Below, piece by piece: positions 26,715 to 38,372 of a stretch of DNA of 64,000 bases. The position numbers and the translations under genes were made by a program. Positions within the stretch are counted from its first letter, which is position 1. Every line of letters begins with the position of its first letter. Source of the DNA: Struthio camelus (Eukaryota > Chordata > Aves > Struthioniformes > Struthionidae); assembly GCF_040807025.1 (NCBI RefSeq), contig NC_090952.1:23061068-23125067 (forward strand). The letters are read 5' to 3'. The notes beneath the pieces are model-generated. The model saw only the letters and a list, made by a program, of their open reading frames with translations, did no database searches and was not told the DNA's origin.

Positions 26715-29700
26715 CTATTAACAATAGGTTTATAAACATCATGAAGAAGTCACACACATAAGAGTGAATACACTTACATGGATAAACTTATATGACGTTC
26801 ATATTGCAGTGATACTTCGAGTTTTGAATAGGACCTGTTTGCTGTGAGCTAATAATCTGTTTATCCAGTGATAAATCCTCTATTAAGTTTACACCTCTAG
26901 TATAAAATTTTTTGGAGTGAAACAGGTCCTTCAAATTTTTGTTAAAACGAACAATTAAGAATGATCTTCTGGAGGCACCTTCATAGTTTTTGCAGATAAA
27001 CAAGATGGGGAGGGAAATAACAAAACAAAAACACAACAACAACAACTGCAGAATGGCAGTTTGAAAGAAACATTTGATCGTAGGACCACGAAAGGCTACC
27101 TGATAATCTGTTACACCATCCCACGTTTCAGCACTGAGCTGACGGCCACCAAACCACCTTCCATTTAGGGTTAGTTTGCACAGATCAGCTTCTGTTGCTT
27201 CTTTAAATGACACAGAAGCCACACCATCAGGGTGTCGCTGTAAAGACAGACAACTTTTAGTTAATAGTTTTATGAATAGTACCTCTATTCCAACATCTTT
27301 TGGATTGCCTTTAATAAGACAAGGATATAGCTTCACGCTGACCATATACAACCGCGTGTGAAAAGCACAAGTTACAAGCTTTCACCTTTTGTTCTATTGT
27401 CTAAGATTATCTTAACGTTTTGGTAAAAAGAGCAGAGCTTTTGGAGAGAGGAAAAAAAAAAGAGAGAGAAAAAAAGAAACAAATATTTTAGCTAGTTTAG
27501 CTAAATAAATGTAAATAGTTCTATTTATAATCTTCTGAACTTGTGCTGTGCATCCAAGTTAGTGGGATGAATCGGATTTTACCTTCACATAGGTTAAAGT
27601 GGGTAAGTGCTTAAAAATTCCAAAATATCTAACTTTAAAATATTGAAAAGTTATGTCAAGTTTGCATTAAATAAACCCATGAAAATAAATAAATGGTTCA
27701 TTTAGAGTTAAAGAAACCTAAATATTTTGCATTTTACACATTGTAATGATTATGCAACCCAACTTGTAAGAATACGTACATCAAATATGAGAACCTTCTT
27801 TACTTGTCCAAACTTTTCACACTCTGTTCGTAGATCTTCTCTGATCTCATTTAGCACTAAGGGATCCTCCTGCAATGCAATCACACAGATCAATGAAATA
27901 AATACAAAACACTTATTTCTCAGCTTTATTTTCACTTAGGCACTAAATGGAACGCACATGCCAAATTTTTACAAGTTCATAAATTAAAAGATGTTACTGT
28001 GTATTTCCAAAACCATTTGGAGATGACAGTCCTTACTGGAGTTAATAAGGGCTACTTATTAGCAAACCTACTTTGTGCTGGCTTCTCCATTTCAGCTTAG
28101 TTACTGTCTACTCTTCTTTCCGTCCCCAAAAGAAACATTGTCTGGAGAGACTTGATGAAAAAACTGACTTAAGAAAAACATATTGCGGCCAACATTCTTC
28201 TCTCGTTTTTTATGAATCAAAATAGAATGAACAGATGAATCAACTTTAAGCAGATGCTTGCCATGGGAAAAAAGTCTGCCTAGAAAGTAAGTTTAATGTT
28301 CATTTGCTCACAGTTTTGCCAAATTCCTTATGGTAGGAAGTTCAGACAACGTTAACTGTAACAGCATCATTTATGTTAGCAAACTATTTCTCCCTACCTC
28401 AAAGTCCTTTGGGTGAAACATATTCCTGATAATGATGATGCGCTCATGTCGCATTCGACTTGCACCATCTTTCTTCTCCGGCCTCCAATCCAGCTGTCTA
28501 ATGAAATGAAGCAACAGTAAGAAGATATTGTTGCGGCTCTCTTCAGTTTCTACAAGTATTTGTTGAAAAAAAATCATTAATTTGGTATGTCTTGTAATAT
28601 ATCAAACAAAACAAGTATTCTGATGCAAAAAAAGTTACTCTTCTAAAAATGCGACAGAAGCCCGATTTTACCCATTCTCCTCTTACAAAGCAGCTGGGGT
28701 TTTATGGTACTAAAATTCAGAATTCTTCACGAGCATTTAATTTTGAACACCAAAGCGATTTCTTGAACACTCAGGCTTTAATTCCTCCCTAATATCAGTT
28801 CAGACACTGGACTAGCTGCTGCCAAGTGTAATAAAACCATCAGTTTTTTTTAACATCCCTTATAAAGGGAGACTCGTTACGTAAAAAATGAGATCCGTTA
28901 TTCCTCTTGGTAAAATTTTACTGCTTGCATTTAAACAAGCGTGCAAGAACACCTGCAGGCTTGCCAGAAATTACTGCAAGGTAGCTAGCTAGCTAGCTAC
29001 ACAAACTAGCAATGTACTTCAGGGTATCTGTCCTAGGATTTTGCTTTCTCATGACAGTTATTACCCTTGTAGAAATACCTATTTCATATCCTATTGCAAA
29101 AAACGGACACAATTTCACTTACAATTCTAAATCTCAAAATCTTATCTTTGGGAAAAAAAGATCTTGTTTAAGTTCCTTCTTGTATCTGCTACTTCACCTG
29201 AAGATAACTTGGATTTCCAGTGAAGGTTGTTTTGCAAGTAAATTATGCTCTTCAACTCAAAAGGAACACCAACTGAAGTCAATTTGTATAAGATAAGATC
29301 AAAAGAGTTAAGCAACTAAAATAAAAACACATTTTGTTTATGTATTCACACAAATTGCTGTCAAATGCAACTTCATTATTTTATACTATTCCTCTCTCCA
29401 CTGGAGACTTCTTAAAACAAGAATTGGCAGGCTCTCTAGGCAGATACGTTTCAAGCTACTTTTAACTTATAAGATGTCAAGTACAACTTGGTCCCTTTAA
29501 CTATGGCAAAATATATTTGCAGTACTATTTAAAATGTTTAGTGGACTGCTGATTTAATTAGAACAATGGAGTCTTATACTCTTTTTTAATCTGAGCTTTT
29601 TTTGTTCCAAAAAGCAGGAAAAAAAATTTAAGGTAGAAGTAATGCATCTATACACAATTAAAAATAATAATATATCTTATACCAAAGGCAGATGTCTGGG

Positions 29701-32700
29701 GGAATCTACAAAATATATTTTGTTTTAATGTTTGTTGCTATGGAAATTAGCATGCCTTGCCATTTGCAGCTAGTAAAGCACGATATGAACAGTATGTGGA
29801 GAGCTAGAGTGTTTTCTTATAGAAGTAGGCTTAGATTTGGTGACAGGACTTGCATTCTCATATACTGGGAAAAAAAAAGTCTTTTAGTTGTAGAGGAAAA
29901 TACTGTATCTGTGAGGAACTAAAAGAACATTGGTTCCTTAAATATCAAAATGAACTTCCTCATAATTGCCAAATTAAGTTATCAGCATTTAATTTACGAG
30001 TTCTTCCTTCCAAATGTATATTTTTAAGTTATTTCATTTCGATAAGCGATGGCAACGTTGCCGTAGCTCTTAGCACTGCACCTGAGAGAAAGCAGCACTT
30101 TATTGAAAACACTTAAAGAATTCAAGTAACACGTTACTGAAAGAAAAAAAAAAAATACAAACTTCTGCTGTTGGGACAACTTCTTCTTGTAGTCTTTACA
30201 TTTCTTCTTCTTTTTGCTTGCATCATACTCCCCCTTCAGCTGAAACTTTGCAACTTCAACATGCAATTTATAGCCTCTAATTTCTGCCTCATCCAGAAGT
30301 CTCAATGCAAGTTGAACTGATTCTCTCTATTTGAAGATAAAACAGGGCACAAGCTTTGAAGCATGCAGCATAGTCAAATTATTCCAGTAAGGTTTAATTA
30401 AGAACACTGTGATAAGAATCAGTTCCCTGACACTGAAAACCGTAACGTCCGATCTGTCCCAAGACTCCTGACTAAAATAACCCCCGTGAAAATGCACAGA
30501 GCCCACAACGTTTTTATGCCAAAGTAAAAACCATTATTGCTTCACTATTATTATTTGTTACAGCAGATTAATGTTCCCAAAAGCAATGACTTACATTTCA
30601 TTCAAGTATTTCATAGAAACTAATGTGCAATACTCAGTTAAGCTGATGAACTCTAAAGAGAATAAAAAAGTTACAGAGGGCTAGTTTTCCGTAAAGCTTT
30701 CATCACTTCCTAGAGCAGCAGACACTTCAGATCTTAAATCATTTTTTAAAAACTCTCCTAGAAGTTCTTTAAACTGTAAGCGGTTTCTCTATCTATTCAC
30801 TAAACAGCTTTAACTATTAACATTATGAAGCTAATAGAGATGACAAGGCAGTTGTGTTAGTATTATCTGGTACTTCTTGCAGAGTTACAGCAGATTGCAC
30901 CAGCATGTTTTAACTTTCCAAATAATCCGCAAGTGAAGCACGTAAAGGATATACTACCACAACCTAAACTGTTATAGATTAACATAGAATGCAGAACAGC
31001 TCTGGGATCAGGTCTAAATTTAAACACTATTCTTCTCAACTAAGGGCCCTAACTACAGGGTTACAGTAAGTTCCTTTCCATCTCATTCCTCTCGTATTTG
31101 TGGCCACACAGTAGCATATTTTCAAAGTAAAAGGTGAAGGCACTCCCACTCCAACCCCTGGAGTATCAATGAAGCCAAGCGTTAGCATACTTATTGGCTG
31201 TAGGAGCTATGATCCAAAGCTGCTCAAACACAGAACTTCAAAGTCTTCAGAAAATAGACCGCTGGACTGTCATACAAACACTATCATCATCAACTCTGAT
31301 GAGAAACAGCTATAGCCTTAACTGATGAACATATTATCCTTGTGTGTGAGATGCCTCTTAGGCACACCTACATCCAGACACAGCAAGTCTAGTCTGAAAA
31401 ACCAAAAGACCTTCAGCAGAAAATGCCCGAGCTAAGCACCAGCACCAAAAGAGAGGAACACTTTTTGACATGTCCAACAGCTACTAAGGGCATTTTCAGC
31501 GGGGTCTGGATAACGGGAAGCAAAAAAGGTGTACAAGCAGATATTGGGGGGGTTTCTGGGATCACTGTCTAAGACAGACACCTAAATTTTAAATTTTATT
31601 TTATGTATTTCAGGACTCTTCTAGATGTTGTTCTGAAACAGCGGCCACAAATATCCTCACCAGAAAGCAATACTGCATTTCAGTGCACCACTGACCTTTA
31701 GATAGCAACAGAGGCCATCTCCTTTAAGATTTCCTTCCTTATCTTTATAAAGTTTGATTTTGTGTTCCTCTGTCTGAGGATCTCGCATAATGATACCACA
31801 TTTTGACATGACTTGTATAAATTCATCCTTTGTAATGTCTGGAGGTAAACCTACAAAATAAGTTAAAACGGAAGTGTTGAATAGGTTTAGTTGGTTCAGT
31901 TTTCTTCTGTATCACCAGAACATAAAAAACCCAAGATGTTTCACTAAATGAAAGATACCAAGCTTAATGATGAAGTCTTACATATGCAATAATAAAACAC
32001 TGCTCTTGGGATCAATGTTTTTGCTAATACCTTTTACACAGTACTCCATACCAATACTTGGAGAACCTTTTTACTTCTAAACAGGTCTAGCTTCTTATAT
32101 TGCAACATCTACAGGGACAGTTTTGTGCTTCCTAGCACGCAGGCCTAGAGCTTTAGTGTTACACATAGCACATAGGATGACACTAACGTTGCAGTGCACA
32201 CAATGATCTATGTGAATGTAGATATCCTGCCCAAAGTTGAAAGTTCCGCTGTACCTCTTTTTAGGTATTCGAGACAAAAAACTCCTATGAACAGAAGACT
32301 TTTTTTTCCTCTACCCACAAATGAACCACAATTGCAATTCTCACTGATAATGCATGGAATTCTCAAAGTCTGAACTTTGAATGAGGACAAGGAAAAACAG
32401 TAATGGAGGAGAAAAGTTACAAAAATTTTCCATGTTAGTTTAGCTTGAATGATGATGTTTGAGACCTCCAGCACGTGCATTTTTGTGACCGCTCAGACAA
32501 CCAAACGTACCTTTGTGTTGAGAACAAGAGTGAAAAAACATTGGTTACGATTTTCAGAAACCTTCACTACTACTGGTAAGCACGCACCTAAAGCTAGCAC
32601 CCCACACATCCAAAACAGGCAGAGAAATACTGTAATAAACATACAGATAATTTCATTTGAGCTTCCGCTTTATTTGCTTATCCTAATCTCAGCTTCTTTT

Positions 32701-35700
32701 GTACTTACTCTTTCCTCATTCTGATCAAAATAATCATGTATTTATAATATCAGAAAAAAATTGAAGACAAAAACATATTACATGACATGTAGCTTTAACA
32801 CACCATTTTGTTATAAACTTGTTTTCACTGTCCTATTCCTTAGGAGTTCCCAGGAATTTCTTTTTTTTTTTTTTTTTTTTTTTTTGTTGCTGTAGCTTGA
32901 TTTAAGAAACTGGTGAACAATGGTTCACGGACTTGGCTGGCGCCGCTCACAGAATACATAACGTAAAAGCACACACAAGACTGGAATACGCCCCTTGCAA
33001 TTGCATTTATGGAAAAGTAATGTAAAGGTCACAGACATTATGCAGTCAAGTACAGAATGTTAAGTAGCCTGCAAATGCAGGCTGAATAGGCAATACTACA
33101 AGTCAGCGTGACAAACATGAATCTCTCTTACCAGATTTAACTCAAAATATATAAATAAATGCTGCTACTTACCAGTCACATAAACATTTGTGTTTCTGTC
33201 TTCTTCAACATGAAACCAACCTAAAAAAAAGTTTAATCCAGTTATACTAATATATTAAACATGGAAGCACACACTAATGTATTTCTGACATTCACATTCT
33301 ATCAATTTTCTGAGAAGTTTTTAATTATCCACATGAAAAACTCAGAACACTCCTTAACTTGCTTATTTTCCAACTCGTACATGGGGTTGGGAAGATACCT
33401 ATGAGGTGCTATACAATTTCAAATTCATTTGGAGAATTTTCAGAACACACATTATCTTTGTTGTACAGGATACCAGTTAACAACGTGCAGTTTTCACTTC
33501 GTACTACCTAGTTTGTAGCCTATATAAAAAGAAACCCTTAGTCTCTTACCTGCTTCAAGCTTCCGTTTTTCTGCTTTTTGTTTTGGATCAGTTTGCTGTG
33601 GTCCCTTCTCATTCGCTGATGGTTGTGTTCCTGATGTCTTAGAACTTACTGGTAGCTTACTTTCAGTTGCTGTGCCAGAAGCGGATGAACTGTCTGTATC
33701 ATCTGCATTGAAGCCATAGTTAGCATGATATGTTGCCAGGAAATCTTCCGTTATCTGAAAAGAATTTAAGAAAATTAATCCAAAATTTCAAAGACCTATA
33801 AATTCAGGATCACAACTGTTTTAATGTTAGTGTTTTGGAAATAGCCTTCATTGATCATGGCCATTTTTTAATCCGGCATCACAAACAACATTAGTATGAC
33901 AAAGTTATTTTAAAATATCTTTGTAAAGCTATACTGACAGCAAAAACAATCTATTCAGGAATTACCTGAGCTAGACTAACATACTAATTCTATATAGCAT
34001 ATGAAGTTTTTAAACAAACATTTGACAAGTTCTGACCTTTTTCAAGCAAAGCTTTCTGACTACAACTTAAATTGGATTTGCCTGAGGGAAGGAAACCAAG
34101 CACTCCTGACCACGTTGAAGAGATAAAGTGACACTGAAGGTAAGCCAACAATTTATCTGCAGATGATTAATTTCACTGACATTTGCGGGCATCTGCCTTT
34201 TCATAGGAATGTTTTCAGAGATGAAAAATAGCTGCATTGATAGACAATAAATATTACGCTTAGACTGAGCCATACATTAACACACTGTTTGTAAGGCTGT
34301 ACGTTATACTTCATGTAATACTAAGAGATGAATAATTATCTCACTCTTTTCCAATCAAGACTATATTGGGATAAAAGATAAGACTGGATAACATTTATTG
34401 AGACTAAAAATAAAACTATGAATTACAAACAATACTTCCAGCCAGGTAAAATTCAGCATCAGCCACTAGCAATAAACCAAAGAAAAAATACAGCACAACT
34501 GATTTTGCAAAGATCATTGCACTACAAAGTACTTTCCAAAATTCCACAGTCTGAAATTATTTTTTTCCACAAAATTGAGCCTTAACGTTTGAAAAATTAG
34601 ACTCTGATCTACTTGTTTCATCTGTACACAAAAGGGAACAAAATCTCAACAGTAAGCTATTGTAAATGAAAATGACACAAGGGACAGTAATAAATGTCAA
34701 TGATAATGCAATCTTTTACCTGCTGTAAGCTTTTATTTTGACAAGCTAAATATGCGAACTGACAGCAACAGGCTTCTCATGAATACTGCAAAATGCTGTG
34801 TAGACTCATATTCCTTTACAGTTTCATATGAAATAGCTTCTACACTAAACAAGATTTGTAGCTCTCCTCTGTATCAGAAACATAAGTGGCTGCTCTTATG
34901 GACATAATTTGGCATAACACAGTATCAAGAGGCAATAAGGGAATAATGACCTTTGGGAGAGAAAAAAAAAAATCTGTGTTCCAATAACATTCATTATCTT
35001 TGGCACTAGCAATCTTAGAGAATCCTTAGTTTCTCAGCTGATGAAATCCAGAAAATTAACAAGCTTCTAAAGTTTCTGGTGAACAACATTATCAGTTTTC
35101 ATCAGAGATCTTAAAGATAAATCAGTGTCTTAATCTCTTAAGACTAGACACCTTTTTGCAGCAATATGATTTTCAGCTTCAGGGGGAACCACATTCTAAT
35201 GTAAAGTTAAACTTATTCTCAGCATATAACGTATTTTATAGTTTCTGGCTTTTTAGCAGACAAATGCTCTAAAACAGCTAATTTTAAACAAACCGATCTG
35301 AACCGGAACATTAACTTAACTGGTGTTCCATCTCTCCTAGGCCAACCAACATAAAGTGTTTTAAACCAAGAAGATATATAGGGGAGAAAAACCTGGGTGG
35401 ACTGTCAAGTTTCATAAATATCAAATGATTTTTTTTCATAATATACTATAAGACTACCACGAATATAATTGCAACTACTTTATTTTAAATGCATTTTTGT
35501 AAATGTAGTATGCAAGTATAAAGGATTTTATTGGAATTTAAAGTCATTCCATGACCGCAAGCAAAACAAGAACTCTCAGAATTTCTTAGGGACTGCAACC
35601 CAGCTGTGGTGGAGAACTTAAGGACAAAGATTGGTTCTATCGTCATGCCCACATAGCTATATAGTTTGGGGCAATTAAGCTTACAGGAAAACAAATATAA

Positions 35701-38261
35701 TGCTAAAGGACGTGACAGCATATAATTAAGTACTAGTCACGCTGAAGTGGAAAGGAATCAATTAACCAAACAAAGAACAGATAGTCTAAGCTTACAAAAG
35801 ACATCCAAGTCTGCTTTTCACAGCAAACCACCAAAGCAGACAAATTCAGCATGTCATTTTGTACTGTGTGAAGGTCTGTGTTCACCAGTACAGCACCATG
35901 GAAAGAAAAATCATTATATCATACACAAGCTGCAAACGCTTTTATTAAATATTTGACCGTCCGCAAACTTTTCTGATGAACGCAGACAGTTAACTACACG
36001 TCATCTTTTTGCACTGCTTTGAAATATGCATTAGCAGAAGTTCAGCAGTCACTCTGTTTCCAAAGTAGACTAGCAGCCCCAATACTAGTCTGCAGATCAT
36101 GATTACTTAGAACAGTTAGACTATTTTAATCATTTGTCAGAGACTAGAGAAAGGAATCTGACAGTCGTCCACAAAGTAGAAAAAGAAAAGTAACTGCAAC
36201 TTCTGAATCCTGAACTCTCTTAAATTTATTGTGGTAAAAACATTCTGCCACATAATCAGTCTGCCAAATGAAGTATCCTGAGACAGTCTAATATCCATTT
36301 CAATGATCTATATACTGCATGCAGTACTTCACAATGATTACTTATCAATTTCCACCATATATATTCTTTAATAATGAACCTTGCTGTTCCTACATAATTT
36401 GTTGTAATTTGTCCAGATTCGAGGGCAGGGGAGGAAGCAGGGGAGGGGAAAGGAGGGAAGGAGGAGCTAGTCAGCTAAAATATCCCTCAGATCAGGAACA
36501 GGTATACCCCTTTATACCTGGAATTAGTTCCTCAAATTTGCTATTTATTGCCACCACTTGTATCAAGCCTAAAAGGTTTAAAAAAAAAAAAAAAAAAAAA
36601 AAAAGACAACTTTTTCAACTTTTTCTCCAGGATGAAGATTTGAGATAAGAAAGATGTTTAGGGAAGACCAATGCTCCTGAGAATATAGAGATTTAAAAAC
36701 AGTTGGGAGGGGAGAAAGAGGTGAAGGAAAAGGAGAAGAAAAAAAAAAAAAGGAAACCTTTTAGAAGTTACTGTTCTTATAGGATATAGCACACCTCAGG
36801 GAGTCAGGGATTCTCAATTCTCCACAGCTCCACTTTGTGGCTCTGGATTTTTCATGTTTTTGCCCCTCTGTAAGACATGCGTGGACAGCTAACTAGGCTT
36901 ACACACATATGAACTTGAAATAACAGGCTTTGTTCTCATTCAAGGGTCTGTGAACCACAGTGAAACTAGAACTACAAATAGGAATTAGCACATATAATTT
37001 CTCAAGTATATGGCATTAAATGTCTTAATATTTTGTAAATGAAGTAATTCCTCTCATTCACTGTTATTGTATAATAAAATTATTCACTAGTTTGCAGTTC
37101 AGCAGACTGGCTCAACACACTAAACTGGTGTCTCCTCTCGTCTTGGTATTACAATAAAGTCATGGGGCTTTTTTATACTGAAAATTTTTGAAAAATGAGG
37201 AAAAATTGTATCGTTTTTCCATTCTGTGGAATACTTCTAAACTAAATACACTTAACTTCCCAGTGCATTTCCAAGACCTAAGGAGAGGAAACAAGAAATC
37301 TTTACACATACAACGTTCAGAAACTAACAAAGCAGAAAAGGAACCTATTATTCTGTTTTTATTTAGATCTGTTTACAAAGCAGTTCAATGCCTCACTTGC
37401 AACAGAAGAGTAAATATCACCACAGCTACTACTATAAAGAAATTTTAAAATGTCAAAGGCAGTACTGACTCCTTAAGAGCCACAAATATAATCGTGACTT
37501 CATGCCGGGCCTGGGAACGGAATTAAGCAATCCTAAGGCTTCGCAGCCAACGAGGAAAGCCAAGCTACCGCTCTCCATAACAGAAGAGTGGAAAGCTGCC
37601 TGTAAGGTTACAGATGGAAACAAGACCAGCTGTTGTGTTGTCATCGGCTACAGGAGTGTTTCAGTGCTACAGATGGTTTGTACCAGACACCTCTTTGGCT
37701 GCACCCAGACAACCAGAACAACTGCGTGCTACAGAGACCTAAAACGAACCGCTCTTCCTGAACCGTTCTTCCCTCTCACCCTTTTTCTTCGGGAAAACTT
37801 AAGCCTGCCAAACGCGGGCGTGCGACCACTCGTACCGACACCGCTGCAGACGAGGGGACGAAAGCCACGGAGGGCTGAAGAGAAACGAGCGGATCTGCCC
37901 CGCTTTTTCTTTTCTTGCCCCTGGAGAGAGGCGCCTGCGCCACGGCGGCAGTGCGGCGCGGCGGGCAGACAAAGGCGGCCGCCCGGCTCCCCCGGGGAGC
38001 GCGCACCGGCCGCGAGCCAGGCGAGCAGGCCGCCCCTCACACCGGCGGCCCGCCCCGTGAGGTAACCGCTGCGGAGCCCCGCGCGCCCACCTTGGGGAAC
38101 CAGGCCTTCTTCTCCCGGTCCCACTCGTAGGCGGCCCCGTCGGCCGGGTCCACGTAGGTGAAGGGGTCGGACTCGCCCTCGCCCTCGCCGCGCTCGGCCT
38201 CGTAGAGCTGCTGGAGCTGCAGCTGCCGGTAGAAATCCTCGTTCCCGTCCTCGCCGCTCAT
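26433..38261 (-). CDS. HTATSF1: HTATSF1, HIV Tat-specific factor 1 homologue (U2 snRNP/SF3B1-binding splicing factor), 9 coding exons
   Basis: Nine exons join in frame into a 450-residue protein: 38091-38261, 33550-33754, 33173-33220, 31696-31850, 30163-30326, 28398-28497, 27780-27869, 27100-27237 and 26433-26714. All introns are GT-AG. The protein matches human HTATSF1 along its folded part: an N-terminal acidic segment ending AYEWDREKKAWFPK, a first RRM (about residues 136-225, RNP2 NVYVTGLP, RNP1 KGDGLCCYL), a lysine-rich linker, and a UHM-type second RRM (about 267-350) with the R-W-F signature at 338-340. Family knowledge: the UHM binds tryptophan motifs of SF3B1, and the yeast counterpart is Cus2; it acts in the nucleus on U2 snRNP. 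The start is the ATG at 38261; upstream in-frame codons are GTG only. The C-terminal acidic tail is about 90 residues, far shorter than the roughly 400 residues in human. Identity is very sure; exon ends are sure except the weak donor of exon 5. Confidence 0.97.
27100..27237 (-). CDS. HTATSF1: HTATSF1 coding exon 8 (UHM RNP1 and RWF motif)
   Basis: A 138-nt phase 0-0 exon. It carries RHPDGVASVSF, the degenerate RNP1 strand, and NGRWFGGRQLSAETWDG, whose R-W-F is the UHM signature loop that holds the ligand tryptophan. The donor is CAG|GTAGCC. Confidence 0.96.
27780..27869 (-). CDS. HTATSF1: HTATSF1 coding exon 7 (UHM helix A)
   Basis: A 90-nt phase 0-0 exon encoding EDPLVLNEIREDLRTECEKF and GQVKKVLIFD. 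The acidic helix is the one that UHM domains use to contact the basic residues of their tryptophan-motif ligands (family knowledge). The donor GAT|GTACGT is strong. Confidence 0.95.
28398..28497 (-). CDS. HTATSF1: HTATSF1 coding exon 6 (linker to first UHM strand)
   Basis: Encodes QLDWRPEKKDGASRMRHER, then the first UHM strand IIIIRNMFHPKDFE. The length is 100 nt, from phase 2 to phase 0, with donor GAG|GTAGGG. It matches human QLDWRPERRAGPSRMRHER closely. Confidence 0.95.
28982..29000. repeat. (TAGC)n short tandem repeat
   Basis: Four and a half TAGC units, palindromic in part, in HTATSF1 intron 5. Confidence 0.9.
30163..30326 (-). CDS. HTATSF1: HTATSF1 coding exon 5 (end of RRM1 and lysine-rich linker)
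   Basis: Encodes RESVQLALRLLDEAEIRGYK, then the strand HVEVAKFQLKGEYDASKKKK and the basic linker CKDYKKKLSQQQ. The boundary is fixed by phase: it ends with AA, and exon 6 supplies the A that completes Lys248. The donor is therefore AA|GTTTGT, a weak match to the consensus with T at +3 and +4. Confidence 0.92.
31696..31850 (-). CDS. HTATSF1: HTATSF1 coding exon 4 (core of RRM1)
   Basis: Encodes LPPDITKDEFIQVMSK, then GIIMRDPQTEE and the RNP1 strand KGDGLCCYLK. The length is 155 nt, from phase 1 to phase 0, with donor AAG|GTCAGT. The match to human is nearly residue for residue. Intron 4 below it (30327-31695) holds nothing I recognise. Confidence 0.95.
32861..32885. repeat. T25 homopolymer in HTATSF1 intron 3
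   Basis: Twenty-five T on plus, so an A25 run in the HTATSF1 pre-mRNA. No retroposed element was recognised beside it. Confidence 0.95.
33173..33220 (-). CDS. HTATSF1: HTATSF1 coding exon 3 (48-nt micro-exon, RNP2 of RRM1)
   Basis: A 48-nt exon encoding WFHVEEDRNTNVYVT with split glycines at both ends (phase 1-1). It carries the RNP2 strand of the first RRM. It follows a (T)8-rich acceptor and ends in a strong GTAAGT donor. It is in-frame skippable, but skipping would destroy RRM1. Confidence 0.95.
33550..33754 (-). CDS. HTATSF1: HTATSF1 coding exon 2 (residues 58-126)
   Basis: Starts ITEDFLATYHANYGF, matching human ITEDFIATYQANYGF. A Ser/Thr/Pro-rich low-complexity segment follows, then a basic KQKAEKRKLEA end. 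The length is 205 nt and it ends in phase 1. The donor is GCAG|GTAAGA. The following intron is only 329 bp (33221-33549). Confidence 0.95.
36420..36467. repeat. Polypurine tract with G-runs in HTATSF1 intron 1
   Basis: Nearly pure A/G with four runs of at least three G on plus. The pre-mRNA has the C/U-rich complement. The spacing of one loop (8 bases) makes a strict quadruplex call marginal. Confidence 0.8.
36580..36604. repeat. A25 homopolymer in HTATSF1 intron 1
   Basis: Twenty-five A on plus, a U-run in the pre-mRNA. It is flanked on the left by a purine-rich tract (36420-36467) and on the right by another (about 36700-36765). Confidence 0.95.
38091..38261 (-). CDS. HTATSF1: HTATSF1 coding exon 1 (start codon to residue 57)
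   Basis: Encodes MSGEDGNEDFYRQ at the start and ends with the conserved EKKAWFPK block. The length is 171 nt, so the intron is phase 0. The donor reads AAG|GTGGGC. The exon lies inside the CpG island. The first intron runs 33755-38090 and is the longest of the gene. Confidence 0.96.
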
Positions 38262-38328
38262 CTTGGCCCGCACACGCGCGCGGGCCCCGGCGGGGCGGGC
38301 GACACGTCCGCCCCGGGCCTAGGCACCC

Positions 38329-38330
<2 letters not shown>

Positions 38331-38372
<42 letters not shown>
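38331..38372. repeat. (GCC)14 / (CGG) trinucleotide repeat upstream of HTATSF1 start
   Basis: Fourteen uninterrupted GCC units on plus, which is CGG-type on the HTATSF1 sense strand. The repeat lies 70 bases upstream of the start codon, so it is in the 5' UTR or core promoter. Interrupted GCC and GC-rich sequence continues to about 38400. Confidence 0.95.
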
